DNA of 64,000 nucleotides. It comes from Hymenobacter perfusus (GTDB lineage: Bacteria; Bacteroidota; Bacteroidia; Cytophagales; Hymenobacteraceae). How positions within the stretch are numbered: the first letter of the stretch is position 1; every line of letters starts with the position of its first letter. The notes under the pieces are model-generated. The model did no database searches. It saw only the letters and a list, made by a program, of their open reading frames with translations, and was not told where the DNA came from. A program made the translations under genes and the position numbers. Below, in pieces: positions 49,556 to 57,645 of this stretch. The stretch covers positions 62,001-126,000 of the forward strand of contig NZ_RWIU01000002.1 in the NCBI RefSeq assembly GCF_003944765.1, given 5' to 3'.

Positions 49556-51889
49556 ATGCATAACTATCTGGCGGCCTTTGCGGCGGCGGTGTGGCTGATT
49601 CCAGCTTCTGCCACGGCCCAGCAACGGCCCGTTCTCACGGCCCAGGATTACGCCCGGGCCGAGCGTTTTCTCGGCTACAACACCTCGGCTTTGGTAGATG
49701 GCAGCGCCGGCCAGCCCACCTGGCTCAGCAACGACCGTTTCTGGTACCGGGTGCTCACGGCCCGGGGTAGCGAGTACGTGCTGGTAGATCCGGCCCGCAA
49801 AACCCGCACCGTGGCCTTCGACCAGGCCCGGCTAGCTGCCGCCCTGTCCTCGGCCAGTGGCAAAACCTACGAGGCCAGCCGCCTGCCCATCCGCGGCCTC
49901 ACGTACTCGCCTGACGAAAAGAATATTGCTTTTGCTGCCGCTGGCAAAGCCTGGAAATATGATGTGCTGAGCGGGCAGCTGACGCCCGACGCCGCCCCGA
50001 CGAAGCCCAGCGCCAACGCCGACAACGAGGTGGAGTCGCCCGACGGGAAGCTGGCCGCTTTCATCAAGGAGGACAACCTGTGGGTACGCAATACCAGCAC
50101 CAACCAGCTCACCCAGCTCACTACCGACGGCACCCGGGACTACGGCTACGCCACCGATAACGCCGGCTGGACCCACAGCGACAAACCGGTGCTGCGCTGG
50201 TCGCCCGATTCGCGCAAGATTGCCACCTTCCGCCAGGACCAGCGCAACGTGGGCAGCATGTACCTGGTGAGCACCAACATCGGCCATCCGAAGCTGGAAA
50301 GCTGGAAATACCCCCTGCCCGGCGACAAGGACATTGCCCTGATTGAGCGCGTGGTCATCGAAGTAAACCCGGCCAGAGTGGTACGCTTCCAGTTGGCCCC
50401 CGACCCACACCGCGGCACCCTTTCCGACGATATTTCCAGCAGCGGCACCTTCGACGACGTGGACTGGAGCCCCGACACCCGGGAGCTGGCCTTCGTCTCG
50501 ACTTCCCGCGACCATAAGGAGGAGAAATTCCGCCTGGCCGACGCCACCACCGGCACCGTGCGCGACGTGTTTACCGAAACCGTGGCTACGCAGTATGAGT
50601 CGGGCCAGGGGGCTATTAACTGGCGATACCTGCCCCGCAGCAAGGAAATTATCTGGTACTCGGAGCGCGACAACTGGGGCCACCTGTACCTGTATGATGC
50701 CGGCACCGGCAAGGTGAAGCGCCAGATTACCAAGGGCAACTGGGTAGTAACAAAGCTGCTGCGCGTGGATGAGCAGAAGCGGGAGCTGTACTTCCTGGCC
50801 GATGGCCGGGAGCCGGGCAACCCCTACTTCACCCACCTCTACCGCATCGGGCTGGATGGCAAAAACCTGAAGCTGCTGACCCCCGAGCCCGGCAACCACC
50901 AGGTGACCCTCTCGCCCTCGGGCCAGTACTTCATTGATACCTACTCCCAGCCCGACAAGCCCGGCCAAACGGTGCTGCGCGCCGTCGACGGCAAGCTGCT
51001 CTCGACGCTGGAGAAAACCGACATTTCCCGCCTAACCGCCACCGGCTGGAAGGCCCCCACGCCCATCACCGTAAAAGCCGCCGACGGCCAGACGGACCTG
51101 TACGGCCTCATGTTTACGCCTACTTCGCTGGATGCCAGCAAAAAATATCCGGTTATCGACTACATCTACCCCGGCCCGCAGGGTGGGGGCGTGGGCAGCT
51201 GGGCCTTTGCTTCGGCCCGCAACGACCACCAAGCCCTGGCCGAGCTGGGCTTTGTGGTGGTGGTGATTGAGGGCAGCTGCAACCCGCTGCGCTCCAAGAG
51301 CTACCACGATGCCTGCTACGGCAATATGGCCGAAAACACGCTGTCGGACCAGGTGAGCGGCATCAAGCAGCTGGCCCAGAAGTACCCGTATATGGATGTG
51401 GAGCGGGTAGGCATCTGGGGCCACTCGGGCGGCGGGTATGCCACGGCGGCGGCCCTGTTCCGCTACCCCGAGTTCTTCAAGGTGGGTATTTCCGAATCGG
51501 GCAACCACGAAAACCGCAACTACGAGGACGACTGGGCGGAGCGCTACATCGGTCTGCTCAAAACCAACCCCGACGGTACCACCAACTACGACAACCAGGC
51601 CAACGCCCTCTACGCCAAAAACCTGCAGGGCAAGCTCATGCTGGCCCACGGCCTGATGGATGATAACGTGCCACCCTACAACACCTGGCTGGTAGTGGAC
51701 GCCCTCACCAAAGCCAACAAAAGCTACGACTTGGTGGTGTTCCCACAGGCCCGCCACGGCTTCGGCGCCTACGGCCCCTACATGATGCGCCGCCGCTGGG
51801 ACTACTTCGTGCAGCACTTGGCCGGGGCCGAGCCCCCGCAGAACTACGAAATGAAGCCCGTACCCGACCCCCGCACCGCGGTGCAGTAA
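49556..51889 (+). CDS. S9 family dipeptidyl-peptidase IV-type serine peptidase
   Basis: 777 residues. It starts with a signal-peptide-like segment (AAFAAAVWLIPASATAQ), followed by an eight-bladed propeller domain (about 60-500) and the alpha/beta hydrolase domain. The catalytic triad is Ser624 in WGHSGGGYAT, Asp in HGLMDDNVPP and His in ARHGFGAYGP. The double-Glu motif of strict DPP IV is not obvious, so a broader dipeptidyl or prolyl peptidase is possible. It is expected in the periplasm. It follows the TonB receptor by 146 bases, so uptake and cleavage of peptides could be linked (inference). Confidence 0.92.
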   Translation: MHNYLAAFAAAVWLIPASATAQQRPVLTAQDYARAERFLGYNTSALVDGSAGQPTWLSNDRFWYRVLTARGSEYVLVDPARKTRTVAFDQARLAAALSSASGKTYEASRLPIRGLTYSPDEKNIAFAAAGKAWKYDVLSGQLTPDAAPTKPSANADNEVESPDGKLAAFIKEDNLWVRNTSTNQLTQLTTDGTRDYGYATDNAGWTHSDKPVLRWSPDSRKIATFRQDQRNVGSMYLVSTNIGHPKLESWKYPLPGDKDIALIERVVIEVNPARVVRFQLAPDPHRGTLSDDISSSGTFDDVDWSPDTRELAFVSTSRDHKEEKFRLADATTGTVRDVFTETVATQYESGQGAINWRYLPRSKEIIWYSERDNWGHLYLYDAGTGKVKRQITKGNWVVTKLLRVDEQKRELYFLADGREPGNPYFTHLYRIGLDGKNLKLLTPEPGNHQVTLSPSGQYFIDTYSQPDKPGQTVLRAVDGKLLSTLEKTDISRLTATGWKAPTPITVKAADGQTDLYGLMFTPTSLDASKKYPVIDYIYPGPQGGGVGSWAFASARNDHQALAELGFVVVVIEGSCNPLRSKSYHDACYGNMAENTLSDQVSGIKQLAQKYPYMDVERVGIWGHSGGGYATAAALFRYPEFFKVGISESGNHENRNYEDDWAERYIGLLKTNPDGTTNYDNQANALYAKNLQGKLMLAHGLMDDNVPPYNTWLVVDALTKANKSYDLVVFPQARHGFGAYGPYMMRRRWDYFVQHLAGAEPPQNYEMKPVPDPRTAVQ

Positions 51890-51900
51890 GAGCAGTTGAG

Positions 51901-52051
51901 AGCTAAAAACTACTTCCCCTCCTTGGAAAGGAGGGGTTAGGGGTGGTTGACAATCGTTGGACGGTTACTAGAATTAGATCTAAAAACTGTGCTGACGCTC
52001 ATCAACCACCCCTAGCCCCTCCTTGGAAAGGAGGGGAACTGGTTTTTAGCT
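51901..52051. repeat. Nested inverted repeat, CCCCTCCTTGGAAAGGAGG family
   Basis: Outer arms start AGCTAAAAAC and end GTTTTTAGCT. Inside, each side carries CCCCTCCTTGGAAAGGAGGGG, which is itself a palindrome, followed by (T/C)AGGGGTGGTTGA and its complement. The centre (about 51951-51999) is AT-rich. It fills the space between the S9 peptidase and the hslV promoter. Confidence 0.9.
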
Positions 52052-52106
52052 TTTGTCTCTGAGACTACAGGTCCGGCTTGGGCTGGGCGTTGCCGCCGGA
52101 TTCCCG

Positions 52107-52114
52107 TAGCTTTG
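52107..52114 (+). promoter_or_regulatory. -7 element of hslV
   Basis: TAGCTTTG exactly matches TAnnTTTG and lies 44 bases before the hslV ATG. The -33 element is not at consensus spacing. Confidence 0.5.
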
Positions 52115-52158
52115 CGGCTTCCTGTTGAAACCCCACCCGTCTACTTTCTGATTTCGCC

Positions 52159-52695
52159 ATGAGAATCCGTTCCACTACCGTGCTGGGCGTGCGCCACAAC
52201 GGCCAGATTGCCCTCGGGGCCGACGGCCAGGCCACCATGGACAAGCACGTGGCCAAAAGCAACGTGCGCAAGGTGCGCAAGCTCCAGGATGGCAAGGTGG
52301 TCACCGGGTTTGCCGGTTCCACCGCCGATGCCTTCATGCTGCTCGATAAGTTTGAGGAGAAGCTGAACGGCTACGGCGGGCAGCTGCGCCGGGCCGCCAT
52401 TGAGCTGGCCAAGGAATGGCGCAAAGACCAGTATCTGCGCAAGCTGGAAGCCATGATGGTGGTGGCCGATAAGGACGAGCTGCTCATCATTGCCGGCACC
52501 GGCGACGTGCTGGAGCCTGATTCCGACGTGGCTGCCATCGGCTCGGGGGCCATGTACGCCCAGGCCGCCGCCCTAGCCCTCAAGAAGCACGCCCCCCACC
52601 TCACCGCCCGTCAGATGGTGGAAGAAGCCCTGCACATCGCCGCCGACATCTGCATCTACACCAACCACAACCTCATGATTGAGGAGCCGGTATAG
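52159..52695 (+). CDS. hslV: ATP-dependent protease peptidase subunit HslV
   Basis: 178 residues. STTVLGVRHNGQIALGADGQAT gives the N-terminal threonine after removal of a five-residue propeptide, so Thr6 is the expected nucleophile. DKFEEKLNGYGGQLRRAAIELAKEW, GDVLEPD and AIGSGAMYAQAAALAL are typical. It forms a two-ring proteolytic core activated by the HslU ATPase. hslU is not next to it, unlike the usual hslVU pair, and must lie elsewhere. A 141-base gap with an inverted repeat separates it from the deoxyhypusine-synthase-like gene. Confidence 0.96.
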   Translation: MRIRSTTVLGVRHNGQIALGADGQATMDKHVAKSNVRKVRKLQDGKVVTGFAGSTADAFMLLDKFEEKLNGYGGQLRRAAIELAKEWRKDQYLRKLEAMMVVADKDELLIIAGTGDVLEPDSDVAAIGSGAMYAQAAALALKKHAPHLTARQMVEEALHIAADICIYTNHNLMIEEPV

Positions 52696-52718
52696 GTTGT
52701 CAGAAAGCAGGAAAAGAA

Positions 52719-52806
52719 CGTCATGCTGAGCTTGCCGAAGCATCTCTACCGCCAAAGTAACCAGATAGCATTGCGGTAGAGATGCTTCGACAAGCTCAGC
52801 ATGACG
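52719..52806. repeat. Inverted repeat of the CGTCATGCTGAGC family
   Basis: 34-base arms at 52719-52752 and 52773-52806 differ at one position, around a 20-base AT-rich loop. It is the best-preserved copy of the family also found at 10051, 27496 and 30673. Confidence 0.9.
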
Positions 52807-52836
52807 GCCAATAGAAACAACATAAAATACCTACCC

Positions 52837-53808
52837 ATGCAAATCACCAACTTCCTCAAGCACCACTACCGCCACTTCAACGCCGCTGCTTTGATTGATG
52901 CCGCCGAGGGCTACAACAAGCACCTGGCCGATGGCGGCAAGATGATGATTACCCTGGCCGGTGCCATGAGCACCGCCGAAATGGGCATTCAGCTGGCCGA
53001 GCTGATTCGGCAGGACAAAGTCCAGATCATCAGCTGCACGGGCGCCAACCTGGAGGAGGATATCTTCAACCTCGTGGCCCACGACTTCTACGAGCGGGTG
53101 CCCAACTACCGCGACCTGACGCCCGCCGACGAGCAGGCCCTGCTGGAGCGCCACATGAACCGCGTGACGGACACCTGCATCCCCGAGGAGGAGGCCATGC
53201 GCCGCCTGGAGCACTCGGTGCTGAAATTCTGGGAAAAGGCCGACAAGGCCGGCGAGCAGTATTTCCCCCACGAGTTCTTCTACCAGATCCTCAAATCGGG
53301 GGAGCTGGAGCAGTACTACCAGATTGACCCCAAGGACAGCTGGATGCTGGCCGCCGCCGAGAAAAACCTGCCCATCATCTGCCCCGGTTGGGAAGACAGC
53401 ACGCTGGGTAACATCTTCGCGGGTCACGTCATTTCGGGCGACATCAAAAACGTCCACACCGTGCGTACCGGCATCGAGTACATGATTTACCTGGCCGGCT
53501 GGTACACTGAGCAGGCCACCGAAGCCAGCCCGGTGGGCTTCTTCCAGATTGGCGGCGGCATTGCCGGCGACTTCCCCATCTGCGTGGTGCCCATGCTGCA
53601 CCAGGACCTGGGCCGCACCTCGGTGCCGCTGTGGGGCTACTTCTGCCAGATTTCCGACTCCACCACCAGCTACGGCAGCTACTCCGGCGCCGTGCCCAAC
53701 GAGAAAATCACCTGGGGCAAGCTGGGCCAGGACACGCCTAAGTTCATCATCGAATCGGACGCTACGATTGTAGCTCCGCTGGTGTTTGCCATGGTGCTGG
53801 GCCAGTAG
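52837..53808 (+). CDS. Deoxyhypusine synthase-like protein lacking the catalytic lysine
   Basis: 323 residues from ATG 52837 (MQITNFLKHHYRHFNAAALID). The fold is that of the deoxyhypusine synthase family: GGKMMITLAGAMSTAEMG (NAD loop), SCTGANLEEDIFN, ICPGWEDSTLGNIFAGHV, NEKITWGKLG and DATIVAPLVFAMVL. In characterised enzymes the catalytic lysine lies in a GGGxxK segment; here the segment is IGGGIAGDFPI, with glycine at that place. Bacteria also lack eIF5A, the normal substrate. The reaction is therefore unknown, and canonical activity unlikely. The gene is followed by a strong terminator. Confidence 0.9.
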   Translation: MQITNFLKHHYRHFNAAALIDAAEGYNKHLADGGKMMITLAGAMSTAEMGIQLAELIRQDKVQIISCTGANLEEDIFNLVAHDFYERVPNYRDLTPADEQALLERHMNRVTDTCIPEEEAMRRLEHSVLKFWEKADKAGEQYFPHEFFYQILKSGELEQYYQIDPKDSWMLAAAEKNLPIICPGWEDSTLGNIFAGHVISGDIKNVHTVRTGIEYMIYLAGWYTEQATEASPVGFFQIGGGIAGDFPICVVPMLHQDLGRTSVPLWGYFCQISDSTTSYGSYSGAVPNEKITWGKLGQDTPKFIIESDATIVAPLVFAMVLGQ

Positions 53809-53833
53809 GTTTCTGCTTAACCCACAAGTAAAG

Positions 53834-53865
53834 AAGCCTGCCGCTGATGTTCAGCGGCGGGCTTT
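53834..53865 (+). terminator. Terminator after the deoxyhypusine synthase-like gene
   Basis: AAGCCTGCCGCTGA and TCAGCGGCGGGCTT pair with one mismatch around TGT, followed by TTT. It is nearly identical to the terminator at 54870-54900 on the far side of the DUF3667 gene. Confidence 0.85.
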
Positions 53866-53896
53866 TTACTTGTGTCTACTCAGGAAGCGGCAGCTG

Positions 53897-54817
53897 CTAC
53901 TGCGGCTGCGGGGTGGTCCGGGGCGGCCGGGTACCGGTGGTGGTGCGCTGCTGTTCCTGCTTGGCCCGTGCCTGCTGCTTCACCGACTGCTTGATGCTGG
54001 ACCAATTCAGGGCAAACACTACCACGACACCCACCAGGCTGAGCATAAGGTAGCCCAGCATAAAGGTCAGGAAGCCGCGCCAGAGGCGGCTCAGCCAGCC
54101 AAGAGCGGTGTGGTGCAGCAGGTTGCCGTAGGCCCACGAGGCGTACCCAATCACCAGCAGTATCGCGTAGAAACTGAATGTCTGGATCTGGGGCGTGCCG
54201 CTGTACACGTACGTGACGGGCATCAGCAACAGGGTGATAAAGTTATTGATGGCCGTGATGAAGGCGGCAATAATGAGGCACTCGGCGTAATTGTAGCCGC
54301 CACGCCGCAGAAATAAGCGGGCCGCCAGGGCCCAGGCCGGCACCGTTGCCACGTAAAACCAGCTCAGGTACTTCATGAAGAAGGTAGTGGAGGACGCCTG
54401 TAGCTGGTAGGCCACCTCAGGCATGGCCGGGTCGCGGGGCGGCAGCATGTTGATGTGCAGCACCGACGAGAGCAGCGCGTAGACGCCGGTGATGAAAAAT
54501 AGCAGCGCCAGGGGCCGGAAATGGTCGACGCGCTTGCCGGCCAGGTACTCCCGGATGGTAGGGCCGGGCCGCCGGATCATGGTGCGCAGCGTGTACAGAA
54601 TGCCCTTATCAACGTGCCAGATGCTGTGCAGCACGTCGTGGGGCATGTCGGCCATCGTGAAGCGGTGGGTGTGGTGCGCATCCTGCCCGCAGCGCCCGCA
54701 GAACCGGTCGGGCACGGGGTGGCCGCAGTTCAGGCAGGCCGAAGTAGCGTGCGCCGCCTCTGCAGGCAGTGAAGGATGCGCGGCAACAGGTGCGGAAGGC
54801 AGAGAAACGGAGGACAT
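53897..54817 (-). CDS. DUF3667 domain membrane protein
   Basis: 306 residues. A Cys-rich head CLNCGHPVPDRFCGRCGQ near 33-50 looks like a small zinc ribbon. It is followed by HVDKGILYTLRTMIRRPGPTIREYLAGKRVDHFRPL, the DUF3667 signature, and about five membrane segments. The tail after residue 285 is Gln/Thr/Arg-rich and disordered. The family is uncharacterised and common in Bacteroidota. It stands alone between two near-identical terminators. Confidence 0.9.
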   Translation of the reverse strand: MSSVSLPSAPVAAHPSLPAEAAHATSACLNCGHPVPDRFCGRCGQDAHHTHRFTMADMPHDVLHSIWHVDKGILYTLRTMIRRPGPTIREYLAGKRVDHFRPLALLFFITGVYALLSSVLHINMLPPRDPAMPEVAYQLQASSTTFFMKYLSWFYVATVPAWALAARLFLRRGGYNYAECLIIAAFITAINNFITLLLMPVTYVYSGTPQIQTFSFYAILLVIGYASWAYGNLLHHTALGWLSRLWRGFLTFMLGYLMLSLVGVVVVFALNWSSIKQSVKQQARAKQEQQRTTTGTRPPRTTPQPQ

Positions 54818-54869
54818 ACGGAGAGAAACCGAAGGATTGAAGGATTAATAATAGCGGATATTACATAAA

Positions 54870-54900
54870 AAGCCCGCCGCTGACGTTCAGCGGCGGGCTT
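54870..54900. terminator. Terminator-like hairpin upstream of the DUF3667 gene
   Basis: AAGCCCGCCGCTGA (54870-54883) and TCAGCGGCGGGCTT (54887-54900) pair perfectly around CGT, followed by TTTTG on the plus strand and by a run of T on the minus strand. It can end minus-strand transcripts of the PH-domain gene (stop 54932). Confidence 0.8.
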
Positions 54901-54931
54901 TTTTGTGAGGTACTGAAAGCGTTTATCCGCG

Positions 54932-55312
54932 TTAAAACAGTACGTGTTGGGCCAGTACTTTCTGCAAATCATAAATGTTGACCTGCTTATTGAATTTGCG
55001 CATCACGCTGGGTTGGGCTTCGCCGGAAACCCAGATTTTCAGTTCCGCATCCAGGTCCAGGTGGCCGGACGTTTCGATGCCGAAGCGGGAGATGCTCTTG
55101 TAGGCAATCGACAGATAGTCAATTTTCTTGCCCGTCAGGCCCTGCTTATCCACCAGAATCAGGCGCTTGTTGGTGAAGATAAAGACGTCGCGTACCAGCT
55201 TGAAGCCAATTTCAATGGCCTCGCCATCGGCCAGCAACTGGCTGTATTCGGCTTGGAGTTCGGAGGGTTGGGCCACGCCGGCGTTGCCGAGAATGGCGGA
55301 AAAGAATCCCAT
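54932..55312 (-). CDS. PH-domain-containing protein (bPH type)
   Basis: 126 residues. After a short helical lead the bacterial PH fold appears: LLADGEAIEIGFKLVRDVFIF, TNKRLILVDKQGLTGKKIDYLSI, ISRFGIETSGHLDLDAELKIW. TNKRLI plus GKK..Y..I is characteristic of the YokE/YvbH-type bPH family. No membrane anchor. The function of these proteins is unknown. It is monocistronic, with a terminator 32 bases downstream. Confidence 0.9.
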   Translation of the reverse strand: MGFFSAILGNAGVAQPSELQAEYSQLLADGEAIEIGFKLVRDVFIFTNKRLILVDKQGLTGKKIDYLSIAYKSISRFGIETSGHLDLDAELKIWVSGEAQPSVMRKFNKQVNIYDLQKVLAQHVLF

Positions 55313-55359
55313 AAACGATAGAATGAAGTGAAAAGAAGGAAATTATGGAAGGAATTATT

Positions 55360-55410
55360 GCGGTGGCGCGGCCGTCACGCACCGGGGCCGCGTGACGGCC
55401 GCGCCACCGC
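55360..55410. repeat. Perfect 21-base inverted repeat
   Basis: GCGGTGGCGCGGCCGTCACGC (55360-55380, first 20 bases shown in part by its core GGCGCGGCCGTCACGC) and its exact complement at 55390-55410 flank a 9-base loop ACCGGGGCC. It lies just upstream of the PH-domain gene and just beyond the open frame at 55413. Confidence 0.85.
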
Positions 55411-55412
55411 CG

Positions 55413-55595
55413 CTACGATGGAGTTTGCGGAAACGGCGGGTTATGCGGCAGTTGGGGCAACTGGGGTTTTGGCGTGAAACACTTCGGGTCGTAGAGGGCC
55501 TTCACGGCTTCGGGCTCGTCGATGTGGAGTTTCAGCTGGTCCAGCAGGTCGCGGAAGTCTTCGCGGGTCAGATTTTTGGAGCTAAACGGATTTTT
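55413..55595 (-). pseudogene. Coding-like fragment without a start codon
   Basis: A minus-strand frame open from 55595 to the TAG at 55415-55413 reads LTREDFRDLLDQLKLHIDEP and continues EAVKALYDPKCFTPKPQLPQ to a proline-rich end. It has the helix periodicity and codon use of a real protein C-terminus. There is no ATG, GTG or TTG before the helical part and an in-frame stop at 55598-55596. It could be the tail of a deleted gene, or a short gene using an unusual start such as CTG. No family recognised. Confidence 0.35.
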
Positions 55596-55710
55596 TTAAG
55601 AAGGGTAAAAGCATAAAGAAGAAAGAAATAAAGTGGAGCCGGGAAGGTAGCGCAACGGCCGATTTTCGCCAAAGCCCCGCCGCCGAAGTTGCCTGCTATA
55701 CAGCAGGAAC

Positions 55711-55824
55711 CCGGCCTTCCAAACCGCGGGGCGGCGTCTGTCAAGCGAAAACCAGCCATCCAAACCGCGGGGTGGCGTCCGGCGGGCGAAACCCGGCCTC
55801 CCAAACGGCGGGAAGGGCTGTCGG
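55711..55824 (+). repeat. 41-bp tandem repeat, about three units
   Basis: Units begin at 55711, 55752 and 55793. They share CC(G/A)GCC(T/A)(T/C)CCAAAC(C/G)GCGGG followed by a more variable half. The third unit is shortened and diverged. The repeat lies in the 584-base gap 55313-55896, upstream of the gene at 55897. The remaining part of the gap (55599-55710) has an AT-rich patch and nothing else. Confidence 0.75.
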
Positions 55825-55896
55825 TTGCGGCCGGGTGCTGCTTTGCGTGCCCGGAACGCCTACCTTCGCCCCGTTCCACCCTCAGCCCGCCGCCAT

Positions 55897-56226
55897 ATGA
55901 GCATCGACCTTGCCAGCTTCCTGCACCACACGCCCGAGGAGGAGAAGACCACCGTGTTCATTCACATTGATGAGGACGAAATAGCCACCTACGATGCCCT
56001 GCTGGTGGCCCAGACGCGGTTTCGCAAGCTCTACATCACCCTGGAGCCCAAGCGCCGCTACCTCACCCACACCTCCCAGCCCGACGAGGAAGAGCCCGAA
56101 ATCGACTTCCTGACCGACTACGAAGAAGTGGAAGCCCTGCTGGAAGACGCCGGCCTCGACGGCATCCACGACGGCGAGCAAGGCATCCTCTACCACAACC
56201 TGCTGTACCTGCTGCTGAACCCGTAG
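55897..56226 (+). CDS. Small acidic conserved protein
   Basis: 109 residues from ATG 55897 (MSIDLASFLHHTPEEEKTTV), preferred over an upstream start that would read through the promoter region. Very acidic, no signal peptide: FIHIDEDEIATYDALLVAQTRF, then EPEIDFLTDYEEVEALLEDAGL. No family recognised. A TACCTTCG element 30 bases upstream is one base off the -7 consensus. It is followed by an inverted repeat and the convergent amidase gene. Confidence 0.7.
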   Translation: MSIDLASFLHHTPEEEKTTVFIHIDEDEIATYDALLVAQTRFRKLYITLEPKRRYLTHTSQPDEEEPEIDFLTDYEEVEALLEDAGLDGIHDGEQGILYHNLLYLLLNP

Positions 56227-56235
56227 GAGGTATAG

Positions 56236-56352
56236 AAAACAGCTGTCATCCTGAGCTTGCGAAGGACCTTATCATGTTAGAACGGGTGTCGTCGCTACGA
56301 CCCGTTCAGGCGTGATAAGGTCCTTCGCGCTGCTCAGGATGACAGCTGTTTT
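56236..56352. repeat. Inverted repeat of the TGTCATCCTGAGC family, variant
   Basis: The outer arms AAAACAGCTGTCATCCTGAGC (56236 on; about 20 bases) and complement ending 56352 are intact. The inner part has drifted (CTTGCGAAGG against CCTTCGCGC). An additional short stem (AACGGGT with ACCCGTT) sits in the centre. It lies between two convergent genes and could terminate both. Confidence 0.85.
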
Positions 56353-56366
56353 TGTCCTTCTTTTCC

Positions 56367-57434
56367 CTACCGCCCGGTGTAATCGGCCAGCAGGCCTTCG
56401 TAAATCCAGTTGGCGAGGGCCTGGCGGTTGTCGGGCACCACGAAGCGGCGCTGGTCCTTGGCGTTGCGGATGTTGCCCAGCTCCATGAACACGGCCGGGG
56501 CGTGGCTGGTGCGCACCTCGTACAGGCTGCCGCGCTCTGACACGTTGCCGGAATAAGGCCGGTTGGGCTGGGCGCGCTTGTAGCGGTTGGTGAACACCTT
56601 ATGAATGTTCTTGGCCAGACGCAGACCCGAGGTGCTGTTGGCGTGGTGGTAGAAGAACACATCAATGTTCTGGCCCGCGCTGCGGCTGTCTACGTGCAGG
56701 CTCAGCAGGCGCTGGTAGGCCCCTTTGTGGTGGGCGTAGAGCTTGTTGACCTGGGCAATGCGCTGGCGCAGGCGGCCCAGCTGGCTCAGCGGAATCACCT
56801 GGTGCGGATAGGTCACCTCGTCGTAGTCGATGGGCAGCACGTTCAGGTCGCGGATGCCGTCGTTGGGGTCCTGCACCATCACGTACACGGTGGCCCCGTG
56901 CTCCATCAGCACCCGGGCCAGGCGCACGGTCACGTCGTAGGCGTACTCATCCTCGGCCAGTTTGTAGGTGCCGTACTGGCCAATGGCGCCGGGGTCGGGG
57001 CCGCCGTGGCCGGGCGAGAGGTAGTACACCGCTCCGCGCAAAGCCCGGTCGCGCACCGGCACCGGGCTGTACGCCGCCCCAAACAGGTTGGCCGTGAGCA
57101 GGGGCTGGGTGCTTTTGCCGCGGGAGGTGGGGTTGGTGGCCTTGAGGCTGCCGCTGGCTTTGGACTTTGCGCGGGCGGCCGTGGCTTTGGGGGCCGCCGC
57201 CGGCAGCACGTAGCTGCGGCCGGTTACCAGACCGCCCGCTTTCGTGAGCCGGCCCTGGTTGAGCCGCCGGAACTGCTGCTGCTGCTGGCGGGTGTTCAGG
57301 CCGTAGCGTTGCAGCAGCACCTGCACCCCGTCGCCGCGCCGGGCAGTGGCTTTACGAGGCTTGCTTTGGCCGAAAGCCACCCCGGTAAGCAGACAAAGCA
57401 GGAAGGCGAGAAGAGCAGCAGTACGCAAAAGCAA
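56367..57434 (-). CDS. N-acetylmuramoyl-L-alanine amidase (Amidase_3)
   Basis: 355 residues with a TTG start at 57434; an in-frame stop lies just upstream and no ATG is available. A signal peptide (TAALLAFLLCLLTGVAFGQ) is followed by a LysM-like or basic segment (RYGLNTRQQQQQFRRLNQGR) and an Ala/Lys linker. The zinc amidase domain (about 140-350) has LSPGHGGPDPGAIG, DEYAYDVTVRLARVLMEHG, LLSLHVDSRS and VFMELGNIRN. It cleaves the amide bond between MurNAc and the stem peptide in the periplasm, typically for daughter-cell separation. Confidence 0.92.
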   Translation of the reverse strand: MLLRTAALLAFLLCLLTGVAFGQSKPRKATARRGDGVQVLLQRYGLNTRQQQQQFRRLNQGRLTKAGGLVTGRSYVLPAAAPKATAARAKSKASGSLKATNPTSRGKSTQPLLTANLFGAAYSPVPVRDRALRGAVYYLSPGHGGPDPGAIGQYGTYKLAEDEYAYDVTVRLARVLMEHGATVYVMVQDPNDGIRDLNVLPIDYDEVTYPHQVIPLSQLGRLRQRIAQVNKLYAHHKGAYQRLLSLHVDSRSAGQNIDVFFYHHANSTSGLRLAKNIHKVFTNRYKRAQPNRPYSGNVSERGSLYEVRTSHAPAVFMELGNIRNAKDQRRFVVPDNRQALANWIYEGLLADYTGR

Positions 57435-57645
57435 GGACGATTAAGAGGGTAGTGGAGCCGCCCGGGGCAGTCTGCCGCGCATGCGCCGGCCGTGGGTAAC
57501 CAGCCGTTCACTCGTCGGGCCGATACGTAAGCGGAGTACAAAAAAGCAGTAAAACTTTGGGATACGGGCAATGCCAAGGGCAGTTTTGCAAACCCTGCCC
57601 CAGTCCGGTGGCCGCACATCTTTCCTGAAACTGTTAAACTGCCGC

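Noticed and set aside
53897-54817. DUF3667 gene flanked by terminators as an insertion-sequence-borne cassette
   Set aside because: No transposase, terminal inverted repeats or target duplication are visible; only the hairpins are duplicated.
55392-55616. Plus-strand 74-codon frame
   Set aside because: Starts inside the inverted repeat, and its minus-strand counterpart has the more protein-like composition.
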